Made by a program: the position numbers and the translations under genes
From: DASYZQ01 sp035946175
GTDB taxonomy: Bacteria; Patescibacteriota; Saccharimonadia; Saccharimonadales; UBA4665
Assembly: GCA_035946175.1 (NCBI GenBank)
Contig: DASYZQ010000027.1
Location: 1 to 32,837 of the forward strand
Direction: 5' to 3'
DNA length: 32,837 nt
The notes under the pieces: generated by a model
Told to the model about the DNA's origin: nothing
Databases searched by the model: none
What the model saw: the letters and a program-made list of their open reading frames with translations, nothing else
Shown: piece after piece, positions 15,012 to 23,653 of the stretch
How positions within the stretch are numbered: position 1 is the first letter of the stretch
Layout: each line of letters begins with the position of its first letter

Positions 15012-16473
15012 GAACATATTGCGGTGCTGTCGATCATGTTGTCCGGATCATGAACACCAGGCCCAAGGCGGCTGGTTTCTGGTATCGGCACTTGTCATGA
15101 TTGTATTTTTAAGTGCGGTCGGTATCGCCGCGGCTAGCCTGGCCTCTGAACAGTATCAGCACACGGTCCGTGAAGAATATGTACAAAATGCTCAGCTGGT
15201 AGCCGAGGCTGGTATTGAACAATCGGTGTATGAACTGAATACCAATAGTTCGTTCACTGGCTATAACTCGCCCCAACAGTTCTTCAGTGATACATCTCAG
15301 GGCCAAGGCGCCTACACCACGACTGTTACCGAAAACACAGATGGAAAATCGAAAACGATTGTCTCGACCGGCAATGTCTATCTCGCGAATAACACCGCAA
15401 ATCCATATGTTACTCGTTCAGTCCGGGTGACGGTTGTCGGTACCGCCAGTACTGGTTATTCAGTTTTTAGTGGTCCTGGCGGTCTGATCTTGTCCGGTAA
15501 CGCCAACGTCACGAATTCCGATGTCTATGTTGGCGGCACCATAAGCATGAGCGGTGCTTCAAAAATTGGAACCTACAGCAACCCAGTTAAGGTTGATGTG
15601 GCCAATAATGCCTGCCCAAGTGGTTCGAATCCAGGGAATACCTACCCGCAAGTTTGCACAAACGGCAGCCAGCCGATTTCGTTGGGCCACAATACCAATA
15701 TTTACGGCTCGGTCTGCGCCACCAGCCAGACCAGCACCGGCCCGAATAATAACATCCAGGGCGGCAATGGCGGCTCCGGGCTGCAGGTGGGTTGCACCGC
15801 TCCGGTCTCGTCAACCCCCTTCTATGATCGTATGGGGCAGATCAATGCGCTCAACAGCGGCGGAACGTTTGGTTCAGGCAATAGTAATACGTATGTATGC
15901 GGTCAATCGCCGCTAAGCCGAAACTGGCCGGGGAATTTAGAGCTGACCGGCAATGTCAATATCAATGGCAGCTGCAATGTTACGGTCAATGGCAATGTCT
16001 ACATAACAGGTAATCTCACTATCTCCGGATCGGCAAAGATTACGGCTGCTGATGCCGCTGGCACGACAACACCGGTTATCATAGTGGACGGCACCATTAC
16101 TGTCAGCGGTTCGGCCAGTATGATCGCCAACAGCAGTGGGACCGGTATAGAGTTTATTAGTTTCAAGAGCGATGATAATTGCACGACTGCTACCAACGGT
16201 AGCTACTGTACAAACCTTTCGGGCAATGATCTATATAACTCCCAAAGCGTGCAAACAGTCAGTGTTAGTGGTAATACCAGGGTGCCCGGCATGATATTTG
16301 ATGCCTATTGGGGTGAGGCCACGCTATCCGGCACTGGCCAAATGGGCGCTGTGGCTGGCCAGACAGTCAATCTTAATGGAACCGGTACCGTTATCTTTGG
16401 CAAGACACTTAGTTCGGGCACTCAGACATGGACTATCACCAGCTACCAGCCGCTGTATTCAGGGTCCGGATAG
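15004..16473 (+). CDS. PilX-like pilus protein with beta-helix-like body
   Basis: 489 residues from the ATG at 15004, which overlaps the preceding stop by 8 bases. After a Cys-rich head (NILRCCRSCCPDHEHQAQGG) comes a membrane helix WFLVSALVMIVFLSAVGIAA and the region EYVQNAQLVAEAGIEQSVYE, both typical of PilX N-terminal domains; the prepilin Glu at position 5 is missing. From about residue 150 the chain is a run of short strands with repeating NxxITGN/ISGS turns (for example LTGNVNINGS, VYITGNLTISGS, ITVSGSASM), which suggests a right-handed beta-helix. I infer a surface-displayed tip or adhesin component. Confidence 0.8.
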   Translation: MNRNILRCCRSCCPDHEHQAQGGWFLVSALVMIVFLSAVGIAAASLASEQYQHTVREEYVQNAQLVAEAGIEQSVYELNTNSSFTGYNSPQQFFSDTSQGQGAYTTTVTENTDGKSKTIVSTGNVYLANNTANPYVTRSVRVTVVGTASTGYSVFSGPGGLILSGNANVTNSDVYVGGTISMSGASKIGTYSNPVKVDVANNACPSGSNPGNTYPQVCTNGSQPISLGHNTNIYGSVCATSQTSTGPNNNIQGGNGGSGLQVGCTAPVSSTPFYDRMGQINALNSGGTFGSGNSNTYVCGQSPLSRNWPGNLELTGNVNINGSCNVTVNGNVYITGNLTISGSAKITAADAAGTTTPVIIVDGTITVSGSASMIANSSGTGIEFISFKSDDNCTTATNGSYCTNLSGNDLYNSQSVQTVSVSGNTRVPGMIFDAYWGEATLSGTGQMGAVAGQTVNLNGTGTVIFGKTLSSGTQTWTITSYQPLYSGSG

Positions 16474-16503
16474 CGCCATTTTTTGTAGCTTTAAAACGCG
16501 CGA

Positions 16504-16512
16504 TGCTATACT
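16504..16512 (+). promoter_or_regulatory. Extended -10 promoter upstream of pilM
   Basis: TGc followed by TATACT (16507-16512), 39 bases before the GTG of pilM. A weak TTGTAG lies 18 bases upstream of the -10. It would let the pilM-N-O module be transcribed separately from the minor pilins. Confidence 0.5.
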
Positions 16513-16551
16513 AACAAGTAAGCATAAAGACTGCGCCAGGATGGGTGGTAC

Positions 16552-17628
16552 GTGAAGAAAATTGCACACCGAGTAACGTATTTTTTTGAAGATAAGCCGT
16601 TGTTCGGTATGGATATTGGCCATGACATGCTGCGGGTCATGCAGCTGGATATTGGCAGAAAAGTACCACGGGTGAAGGGCTACGGATCAATTGCATTTGA
16701 TCCGAGTGCTATTTCTAAAGGAGTTATTGTTAAACCGGAACTGATAGCTAAGGCCACAGCCAATTTGTTTCGTAAAGAATTAGTCGGGGATATCGGCACC
16801 AGACGAGTCGCTGTCTCGCTGCCGGTCCGCTGGGCACTCACCCGGGCCGTACAGCTACCAAAGATGACTGCCAAAGATATGGATGAGGCTGTCCGAACTG
16901 AGATGGAGCAGTACTTTCCCCTGTCAGCCGACAATTTATACCTTGACTACACCACACTCAGACAGAGTGATGAGGGTAGCGAAGTATTTGTTGTTGCCAT
17001 GCCTCAAAAGATCGTCGACTCTTATCTGGCATTGACTAAGCTGTTGGGCCTGGAAGCGGTCCTCTTTGATACGGCAACCGGGGCGGCGGCACGGCTGTTT
17101 GCTCGTGATCGTGACAGCAGCATTCCTTCAGTGTTGATCGACTTTGGTTCCACCACAACAGATATTACAGTATTTAACCACGGGCTACTCGTCACCGGTA
17201 CAGTTGCCTTCGGTGGTGACGATATTACTAAAGTGATTGCCAACGCTACGCAAGTGAATTCTCGTGAGGCGGTGGTAATTAAGAGTGAGTATGGTATTGC
17301 AGCGAGTGACTTTCAGAAACAAATCGCACCTGCGCTCGCCTCTTCTTTAGAATTATTATTGAAAGAGGTACGTCGTACCATTCGGTACTATGAGCAACGT
17401 TACAGCAAAGAGCCGCCAATCGGCCAGATTGTGACGATGGGCGGTGGCGCGAATACACCAGGGCTCGCTGATTTCTTGACCGACCATTTGCGTTTGCCAG
17501 CCCGCACGATCAGCCTGCGTAACCAGATTGATTTTGGGCATTTACGACCAATCTATAGTGCTGATCTCATGACATTTGTAACATCAGCCGGCTTGGCGTT
17601 GACGGATCCGGCGGAGGTGTTCGCATGA
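16552..17628 (+). CDS. pilM: Type IV pilus actin-like protein PilM
   Basis: 358 residues starting with GTG, with AGG/GGG bases upstream. The actin-like ATPase fold is shown by the first phosphate loop FGMDIGHD (18-25), the second loop VLIDFGSTTTDITVF near 195-209 and the adenosine motif TMGGGANTPGL. PilM is a cytosolic ring component that binds the N-terminus of PilN and links PilB/PilC to the membrane part. Its stop overlaps the pilN start (ATGA at 17625-17628). Confidence 0.93.
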   Translation: MKKIAHRVTYFFEDKPLFGMDIGHDMLRVMQLDIGRKVPRVKGYGSIAFDPSAISKGVIVKPELIAKATANLFRKELVGDIGTRRVAVSLPVRWALTRAVQLPKMTAKDMDEAVRTEMEQYFPLSADNLYLDYTTLRQSDEGSEVFVVAMPQKIVDSYLALTKLLGLEAVLFDTATGAAARLFARDRDSSIPSVLIDFGSTTTDITVFNHGLLVTGTVAFGGDDITKVIANATQVNSREAVVIKSEYGIAASDFQKQIAPALASSLELLLKEVRRTIRYYEQRYSKEPPIGQIVTMGGGANTPGLADFLTDHLRLPARTISLRNQIDFGHLRPIYSADLMTFVTSAGLALTDPAEVFA

Positions 17629-18233
17629 TCAATCTATTGCCACCTCAGCTCAAAAGTGATTATCGCTATGCCCGCTATAATCATCGGCTGTTCCATTGGA
17701 TCATCGCATTTATTCTCGCAACGGCCGGGGTTGTGCTCATGGCAATCGGTGGTCTGATAGCCATGAACAATTCGATCGACCGCTACAACGCGCAACTCGC
17801 CAGCACCCAGGCTCACCTGACGAGCCAGAGCTTTGCGGATACCGAGAAACAAGTTGCAGCAATCTCTAACAATCTTAAGTTGATGGTGCAGGTATTATCG
17901 AAAGAAATCCTCTTTTCAAAGCTTCTCAACCGGCTCGGCACTATTACTCCAGCGAATGTTATTCTGACCAATCTTTCGATTTCTCAAAACCAGAGTGCTA
18001 TAGATATTACCGCTCAAACCACTGGCTATAATGCCGCAACCCAACTGCAGGTCAACCTAGCCGATCCGAGCAACCAAATATTTAGTAAGGCGGATATTGT
18101 TAGCATCAGCTGCGCAACTGGTTCGACCATCGCCAACCCGGCCTATCCGTGTACGGCGACGATTCGTGCTCAGTTTACCAGTAGCAATCCATTTCTGTTC
18201 ATTAACTCGGCGAAATCAGGTGGCATCTCATGA
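17625..18233 (+). CDS. pilN: Type IV pilus assembly protein PilN
   Basis: 202 residues. The N-terminus MINLLPPQLK is the conserved PilM-binding peptide. One membrane segment spans about 24-47, followed by a coiled coil (SIDRYNAQLASTQAHL) and a ferredoxin-like domain. PilN pairs with PilO outside the membrane to form the alignment complex. It overlaps pilM and pilO by 4 bases on each side. The single Cys pair (ISCATGS, YPCTAT) is not usual for PilN and may form a disulphide. Confidence 0.88.
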   Translation: MINLLPPQLKSDYRYARYNHRLFHWIIAFILATAGVVLMAIGGLIAMNNSIDRYNAQLASTQAHLTSQSFADTEKQVAAISNNLKLMVQVLSKEILFSKLLNRLGTITPANVILTNLSISQNQSAIDITAQTTGYNAATQLQVNLADPSNQIFSKADIVSISCATGSTIANPAYPCTATIRAQFTSSNPFLFINSAKSGGIS

Positions 18234-18823
18234 ATAGTCAGAAACTTTACTTTGGCCTTATTGGGGTGCTCATTGTCATCACCATTGGTTTTGTGGCCAG
18301 TGCACGGCAAGCGGTCACGGTACTACAACACCGATCGGGCATTTTGGTGAACCTCAAAGCCAAAAATCAGGCGGCGGATAACCAGGAGAATCAACTCATT
18401 CGCGACAAACAGGACATCGCTACGTATGCCGAACTCAATACCATTGCCCAAAGTGTCGTACCGCAAGATAAAGATCAGGCTCAGGCAGTGCGCGGGATTG
18501 TCAATCTGGCCGCCCAGAGTGGTATTTCTCAGCTGAGTTCCATTACCTTCCCGCCCTCGACGCTCGGAGGTTCCACCAAACCTGGCTCCAAACTGACGCA
18601 AGTTATGGCAGTCAAGGGCATACCCGGTGTGTACGATCTACAGATTACAGTGACTCAGGATAACACGAGCCTTGTGCCATATGAGGATTTCATCACGTTT
18701 CTGTCAAAACTGGAGCAAAACCGCCGAACTGCGCAAGTCAGCAGCATTAGCGTTGAGCCTGATCAGAAGCATCCCGACATGATTGCCTTTACGCTACAAA
18801 TTGATGAGTTTATACGACCATGA
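18230..18823 (+). CDS. pilO: Type IV pilus assembly protein PilO
   Basis: 197 residues. A short cytosolic head and membrane helix (LYFGLIGVLIVITIGFVA), a coiled coil (LKAKNQAADNQENQLIRDKQ) and a C-terminal ferredoxin-like domain with YEDFITFLSKLEQNRRTAQV, which is typical of PilO. It forms heterodimers with PilN. Its stop overlaps the next start (ATGA). Confidence 0.88.
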   Translation: MNSQKLYFGLIGVLIVITIGFVASARQAVTVLQHRSGILVNLKAKNQAADNQENQLIRDKQDIATYAELNTIAQSVVPQDKDQAQAVRGIVNLAAQSGISQLSSITFPPSTLGGSTKPGSKLTQVMAVKGIPGVYDLQITVTQDNTSLVPYEDFITFLSKLEQNRRTAQVSSISVEPDQKHPDMIAFTLQIDEFIRP

Positions 18824-19119
18824 GCAAAACTCAAACGCTACCATTACAAAATCAATTGCGGTCGCGTGCCGGTAGTGTGGTGCACTTTCGATTGCCGCTG
18901 TTCCTGTTACTTGTTATTGCTGTCTACGGTTATGTGGCCTGGCGGTTTCAGGCGCTCAATGCCACCCAACCCAGCCAAAAGGCGATCGCTTCACAAACAA
19001 GCATTTCGCAACCCCACATCGACCCAGTCGTGGTTAATAAGATCAAGCGGCTGCAGGACAACAGTGTCAGTGTGCAAACACTCTTCGATCAAGCCCGTCA
19101 GGATCCCTTTCAGGAATAG
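18820..19119 (+). CDS. Small bitopic protein in the PilP position
   Basis: 99 residues: a polar head, one membrane helix (LPLFLLLVIAVYGYVAWRF) and an exported tail ending FDQARQDPFQE. The end resembles the Asp/Asn-Pro-Phe peptides seen in short PilP or PilO partners, but there is no PilP beta domain. Overlap with pilO and position at the end of the pilM-N-O module suggest a fourth subunit of the alignment complex. The identity is inferred from context only. Confidence 0.7.
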   Translation: MSKTQTLPLQNQLRSRAGSVVHFRLPLFLLLVIAVYGYVAWRFQALNATQPSQKAIASQTSISQPHIDPVVVNKIKRLQDNSVSVQTLFDQARQDPFQE

Positions 19120-19200
19120 TGCTTAATAGAAACGCCGGTGATGCAATTCACGCTTAGCCGCGCTACAATAGAGTTGTAAGTAAGACGTGGAGATCATCAT

Positions 19201-19596
19201 ATGCCCCAGAAGAAACCGATATTGAATTATCTTGTCGTTGCCGGACGCACTTTGCAAGATAGTGCCACCAACCGATGGTCGTATATAGACTTGTTTGACA
19301 CTATCCTGATTCCGGAGGGAGCAGATACTGCCACTCAGTCCTTTGTCGTTGCCGGCAGATTAGATAACGTCACGGCCGGCCCCTCACAGACCCAGGTGAC
19401 GATTACCGCGCCGGACGATGAGCTGGCTGCAAGTATTGAACTGTCCGGCCAGCTGGAGGCCGGCAGCGTTAATATGAACGCCATATTCGAACTCATCAAA
19501 TTTGAAAAAGCTGGTCGATATCACCTGCATGTTACCTATAACGGAAAACAATTGGACGACGACAGCCGTTTTTATTTTGACGTTAAGAAGCTTTAA
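19201..19596 (+). CDS. Small soluble protein, possibly DUF6941-like
   Basis: 131 residues. The start MPQKKPILNYLVVAGRTLQD, then WSYIDLFDTILIPEG and a C-terminal strand pair (RYHLHVTYNGKQLDDDSRFY), resembles small beta-sandwich proteins annotated DUF6941, in which a conserved F(D/G)xI..P motif occurs. I hold this family name loosely. GGAG sits 8 bases before the ATG, and TACAAT at 19164-19169 may be the -10 box. No role in the pilus is evident. Confidence 0.75.
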   Translation: MPQKKPILNYLVVAGRTLQDSATNRWSYIDLFDTILIPEGADTATQSFVVAGRLDNVTAGPSQTQVTITAPDDELAASIELSGQLEAGSVNMNAIFELIKFEKAGRYHLHVTYNGKQLDDDSRFYFDVKKL

Positions 19597-19618
19597 TCAT
19601 ATACCGCGGTAGGGATCT

Positions 19619-19987
19619 ATGATAGCGAAACTTATTCTGACGTTGCTCATCATTCTGGAGGCCGGCTATATGGGTCTAGACGGTATTCATGGGCTGCGTA
19701 ATGGCGATTACATTGGCCCCAAGAATGCCCAGGGGCGAACAATACTTGGGCCGTGGTCGAAAGCGGTATCGGCAGTTGGGATCAAACCCCGCTCCCGGCT
19801 GATGATGAGCATGTTTGTCACCTATAGCGCGGTATGGCTAGCTGTTCTGCTTCTCTACTGGCTAGGCGTACATACCGCGGTGTACGGTCTGGCAATTATG
19901 GCGCTTGGGACACTGTGGTACCTGCCGATCGGCACCATTGACAGCCTGTTGCAGCTGATGATGTTATGGCTGCGGCACAGCTCGTAG
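19619..19987 (+). CDS. Small membrane protein
   Basis: 122 residues with about four membrane segments (IAKLILTLLIILEAGYMGL; LMMSMFVTYSAVWLAVLLLY; TAVYGLAIMALGTLWYLPI; a short last one). The loop GLRNGDYIGPKNAQGRTILG is hydrophilic. AGGGA lies 5 bases before the ATG. The pattern matches small conserved membrane proteins of unknown function. It follows the preceding gene by 22 bases and probably shares its transcript. Confidence 0.75.
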   Translation: MIAKLILTLLIILEAGYMGLDGIHGLRNGDYIGPKNAQGRTILGPWSKAVSAVGIKPRSRLMMSMFVTYSAVWLAVLLLYWLGVHTAVYGLAIMALGTLWYLPIGTIDSLLQLMMLWLRHSS

Positions 19988-20010
19988 TAACTATAAACAC
20001 TAACGAGCTA

Positions 20011-20019
20011 TGGCATAAT
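20011..20019 (+). promoter_or_regulatory. Extended -10 promoter of the MFS gene, leaderless
   Basis: TGg then CATAAT (20014-20019), and exactly 7 bases to the GTG at 20027. There is no ribosome site. Confidence 0.6.
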
Positions 20020-20026
20020 ACGTTAT

Positions 20027-21187
20027 GTGAACAGCAGACGAGTCGCTCTCTTATTCGTCCTCATCATTGGCGTTGCGAACCTTTTTGCTGATTTTACCTA
20101 CGAAGGCGGTCGCAGTATCAATGGACAGTTCCTAGGAACACTCGGTGCTTCGGCGATAGCTGTCGGTTTTATTGCTGGCCTGGGTGAGCTGGTTGGCTAT
20201 GGACTTCGTGCAATAGTCGGCTTTTTCGCGGACAGAACCGGACGTTATTGGTTGGCTACTATCTCAGGATACACGATCAATATGATTGCTGTGCCGCTGT
20301 TGGCTTTGGCCGGCAATTGGCCAATTGCCGCTATGCTGATTGTGGCTGAGCGGGCCGGTCGCGCTATACGTAAGCCGGCAACTGAGACAATGCTATCGTA
20401 TGCCGGAAGCCGTATAGGGCAAGGTTGGGTGTTCGGGTTAAACGAGTTTCTTGACCAGACAGGTGCAATGCTAGGACCGCTCATGATGTCTCTAGTGTTG
20501 CTGTACCACGGGGATTTCCGGACCGGCTACCGGCTGCTATGGGTCTCAGCCGGGCTCTGTATTACAATAGTACTAATAGCCCGCTACTACTTCCCGAAAC
20601 CCCGCAACCTGGTCCGGAGCGATGGCCTGGAGATCGCTGGCTTCAGCTCCTCATACTGGTGGTATATGATAGCTGCCGGATGTATTGCAACTGGTTTTGC
20701 CGACTTTGCTTTGATCGGCTATCACTTCCAACAGGCGCATACCATCTCAGCTGCTACCGTGCCCTTGTACTATGCGGTTGCCATGGGAGTAGGGGCAATC
20801 GGAGCCCTCATCTTCGGACGACTTTTTGATAGGGGCAGCATCAATACGATATTCGGAAGCGTTTTTCTGTCAGCGGGCTTTGCGCCGCTGGTATTTCTTG
20901 GCAATGGGAAGCTTGCTTTGGGGGGGATGGTTCTGTGGGGTTTAGGTAGTGCCAGCCAAGAGTCGCTGTTAAAATCCCTAGTTGCCGGCATTGTGCCATC
21001 TATCAGGCGTGCTACCGGTTTCGGGTTGTTTGATACCGGCTTTGGCATTGCCTGGTTTATGGGCAGTTGGTTTATGGGCTATTTGTACAGTAAGTCGATA
21101 ACTGAGCTAGTAGTATTTTCGGTCTGCCTACAGCTACTTTCGCTGCCGATATTCTGGCTGGCATATCGCCGCCCTGTAGCGCTATAG
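20027..21187 (+). CDS. MFS family transporter
   Basis: 386 residues with twelve hydrophobic segments. The loop between segments 2 and 3 carries the MFS signature GFFADRTGRYW (the GxLaDRxGRk pattern), and RKPATETMLSYAG and DQTGAMLGP are typical of segments 4-5. A second loop motif, GRLFDRGSINT, appears in the C-terminal half. The substrate is unknown; drug or metabolite export is the common role. It starts with GTG without a ribosome site, 7 bases after an extended -10 box. Confidence 0.9.
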   Translation: MNSRRVALLFVLIIGVANLFADFTYEGGRSINGQFLGTLGASAIAVGFIAGLGELVGYGLRAIVGFFADRTGRYWLATISGYTINMIAVPLLALAGNWPIAAMLIVAERAGRAIRKPATETMLSYAGSRIGQGWVFGLNEFLDQTGAMLGPLMMSLVLLYHGDFRTGYRLLWVSAGLCITIVLIARYYFPKPRNLVRSDGLEIAGFSSSYWWYMIAAGCIATGFADFALIGYHFQQAHTISAATVPLYYAVAMGVGAIGALIFGRLFDRGSINTIFGSVFLSAGFAPLVFLGNGKLALGGMVLWGLGSASQESLLKSLVAGIVPSIRRATGFGLFDTGFGIAWFMGSWFMGYLYSKSITELVVFSVCLQLLSLPIFWLAYRRPVAL

Positions 21188-21253
21188 TTGTTCACCTGCA
21201 TTCGCCTACTGCTCATGAAGGAAGCTGGCTATAAGCGACGCGTTCAGACAGAC

Positions 21254-21302
21254 TATAATTAAACCGATGCTGGCTTTAACCATAACCGTATTTGGTATAT
21301 GA
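21254..21302 (+). other. Leaderless micro-ORF candidate
   Basis: A perfect TATAAT (21254-21259) is followed after 7 bases by an ATG (21267) that opens the 11-codon frame MLALTITVFGI and stops at 21300-21302. The spacing is the same as at the leaderless genes of this window. It may be a leader peptide for the next gene, or chance. Confidence 0.3.
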
Positions 21303-21344
21303 TAAAAATAAGACTGTTATTTTCACTATATTGCGTATTAGGAT

Positions 21345-22022
21345 ATGGACGAGAGAAGGGCTATGCAAGAAAAGGCTGAAGTCAAACCAATGAATAGTGA
21401 GCGTAGTAAAAGTAAGCTCCTAAAAAGGGTACTTTTAATCCTGCTGGTAGTGTTGCTCATGGCAGCCAGTGCTGGTGGTGCCTATTGGTGGCGTGGCCGC
21501 ACGGCCACTACTTTCGAACATACGCAAGCCGCTTCTATTGCCCGTCTGCAGAAAGACAAATCCAGACTCCAAAGGCAATTAGCAGTTCTGAAAGCAACAA
21601 ATACCGCTACGACAGCATCTCCTCACCCTGTGTCTGCCGTCTGTACGCCCAAGGCCCCAGATGCCGCAACTATTCAAAATATTGAAGCGTCTATTACATC
21701 CGGCAATACTGCAGCTTTGGAGGGCTATATGGCGGCAAGTGTACAGGATGTCTACGCCGCCGCTGATGTCATCCCCGCCAAAACCCCGGCTGCTTCAGTG
21801 AGCGACATAACTACTTTTGTATCAGACCCAAGTACCGGTACATGGACTTTTCCGGTATCTGCCGCGTCACTGACTACATATCGGGCCGATAGTTATGGCC
21901 AGTATTTTCCGAGTATTGCCGTGGTTGGCGGCTCAACAGGTCATCGGGTCATCTCGTTTTCTTTCGATTGTAACGGTAAGATAGACACTATCTTTATGGC
22001 GGCAGACGACAGCGTTCTGTAG
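21345..22022 (+). CDS. Membrane-anchored coiled-coil protein of unknown function
   Basis: 225 residues from the ATG at 21345; in-frame ATGs at 21363 and 21390 are alternatives and none has a well-spaced ribosome site. A basic head precedes one membrane segment (RVLLILLVVLLMAASAGGAY), a short coiled coil (IARLQKDKSRLQRQLAVLK), a Thr/Ala linker and a folded exported domain with one Cys near each end (VCTPK, FDCNGK) that could pair. It stands alone, with 157 bases before and 224 after. I recognise no family. Confidence 0.7.
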   Translation: MDERRAMQEKAEVKPMNSERSKSKLLKRVLLILLVVLLMAASAGGAYWWRGRTATTFEHTQAASIARLQKDKSRLQRQLAVLKATNTATTASPHPVSAVCTPKAPDAATIQNIEASITSGNTAALEGYMAASVQDVYAAADVIPAKTPAASVSDITTFVSDPSTGTWTFPVSAASLTTYRADSYGQYFPSIAVVGGSTGHRVISFSFDCNGKIDTIFMAADDSVL

Positions 22023-22246
22023 TTTCAGAAATGCCCAATCCTTACGCGTGTGTCAGGAGGGGCAGACCTAAGGCTTGATTTGGGCGACTATCTCTTCATG
22101 CCACATTGACCTAGCTCACACTTAGTGCCAGCCAAACTCGAATGTCACTGATATCGGGAGTAAATGCGTTACGTTTCTAACTTCAAACCTGTCTCATCCT
22201 GTTTATCTACCCTTTCCTGAAGGTATAAGCTGTCGCTATGTTTATT

Positions 22247-23545
22247 TTAATGAGTAGCTGTGTTGGAGGTGGTTAAGTGGGCATCTTGGCCACGGTTGTA
22301 GGTTTGGACGCTGCTGTCGAAATTATTGATCTGGGCTGGTACTTTTCCCGGGAAAACTTCAACCTTCATTGTCTCAGCCCCAGTCATCTGTAATAAAGCT
22401 GTGGCTTCGTTAGGACCGGCTTCCAGTTTGATATTTTGAGAGAATTGGCCACTCCAGATCTGGCCACTTGTCGTTACCAAGTTGGGTTGCGCCAACCCCA
22501 CTTTCACTAGCCCACTGCTCGATGTAATTTTTGTCCAGTCAACATCCCCTGTGACAGCGAACTGTGTCGGTTGACCCTGATAATTGCCTATAGAGAACTC
22601 CTCGGCGCTGGGGTCTAGGTAGTTGTAAGTCAGAGACAGATGCCCGCCATAATAGTTTGAGTTACCCTGTTCATTGCCACCAGCATAACCATTGGTGCCC
22701 TCTAGAAACCAGTTGCCGACGGCTTCACCATAGACATCATAGTCAATACGGCCATCCAAGGGAGCTACAGTCCGTAGATACTTAGGTAGAATTTGCGACT
22801 TAACGGCAGACGTAAAATAATCTAACGGCGCTACTGTGTTGATCTTCCAGGGCTCACGATTATTGTAGGCGATTGGATTCAAAAATCCTTTTAGAGTCTT
22901 TGTGGTATCCCAAACCTGGAAGTCCAGGCTTTGGTGACCCACATAACCGATCAGCTGCCCAGACTTAACTGGCATGTTAACAACGGCTTCCCAATGATCA
23001 CCCGTGCCAGTGGTCACTTTAGCTTTAAGGGTAGGTGCTAGGCTTGTAAGTAGGTTGTAGTTGCTGATGAAGGTACAAGAGTGAGCAATTGTTACCCACC
23101 AAGCAATTTTCTGGCCATCATTAGCGTACTGAACTTGAGAAATTGTGCCATCAGCGTCAGCGTAGACGGGGTAGGCATCAACCGGTGAATTACTGCCACC
23201 GGGTCCCCAATAGTATTCGTGGTCAACTGGCGTAACGTGTCCGCCAATCATCAGACCCATGGGTTGAATATCATCTATGTTATTAATGTCCATCAGTGTA
23301 TGTGTCAGCGTCCTGCTACCGCTACCGCTACAATTACCGCCGGTCAGAAATCTGCCCTTGGTAACCGGGTCGGTTGAATTGGCGTCCTCTGGGTTTACTT
23401 GATGAGCCCCAGTCGGCATGTTCGAGGTCGAATTATTTTTATTGCCGCTGAAAACCCGATAGCCGGTGTAACCTACTATTGCGATAACAGCCAAGAGCAT
23501 AACTAACAAAAGAAGATGAGAGAAACCTTTTTGATTTTGTTTCAT
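22247..23545 (-). CDS. Exported protein with degenerate M23-like fold
   Basis: 432 residues from the ATG at 23545 (a TTG 33 bases upstream is unlikely). The N-terminus MKQNQKGFSHLLLLVMLLAV looks like a class III signal with G-F but lacks the Glu of pilins. The middle resembles LytM/M23 endopeptidases: GGHVTPVDHEYY (His103, Asp108) in place of HxGxD, a strand and loop WWVTIAHSCTFISNYNLL (His155), and PVKSGQLIGYVG before SLDFQV (206-211), where active enzymes have HLHFE. With His replaced by Ser and Asp, catalysis by the classical mechanism seems lost. The C-terminal half (about 230-432) is beta-rich and unknown. Confidence 0.65.
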   Translation of the reverse strand: MKQNQKGFSHLLLLVMLLAVIAIVGYTGYRVFSGNKNNSTSNMPTGAHQVNPEDANSTDPVTKGRFLTGGNCSGSGSRTLTHTLMDINNIDDIQPMGLMIGGHVTPVDHEYYWGPGGSNSPVDAYPVYADADGTISQVQYANDGQKIAWWVTIAHSCTFISNYNLLTSLAPTLKAKVTTGTGDHWEAVVNMPVKSGQLIGYVGHQSLDFQVWDTTKTLKGFLNPIAYNNREPWKINTVAPLDYFTSAVKSQILPKYLRTVAPLDGRIDYDVYGEAVGNWFLEGTNGYAGGNEQGNSNYYGGHLSLTYNYLDPSAEEFSIGNYQGQPTQFAVTGDVDWTKITSSSGLVKVGLAQPNLVTTSGQIWSGQFSQNIKLEAGPNEATALLQMTGAETMKVEVFPGKVPAQINNFDSSVQTYNRGQDAHLTTSNTATH

Positions 23546-23563
23546 GCTAACTATAAAGTTAGC
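23546..23563. promoter_or_regulatory. Palindrome touching the start codon
   Basis: GCTAAC-TATAAA-GTTAGC is a perfect 6-base inverted repeat that ends directly at the ATG of the M23-like gene. It may be an operator over the start site or an mRNA hairpin that limits translation. Confidence 0.4.
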
Positions 23564-23653
23564 AAGAATTACAATCAATGTCTATAATGCTTATGTTTGG
23601 AAGGCCTACATTACTTCAACTGAAATTTGCCAGTTAGCAGATCTGGGATTAGG

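Noticed and set aside
15618..15640. tRNA T-arm-like sequence GGTTCGAATCC
   Set aside because: It lies inside the PilX-like coding frame (encoding Gly-Ser-Asn-Pro), and no acceptor or D arm can be built around it.
22023..22246. 18-codon plus-strand frame starting near 22165 after GGGAG
   Set aside because: The ribosome site is too close to the ATG, the peptide has no recognisable pattern and there is no promoter; I see nothing else in this gap.
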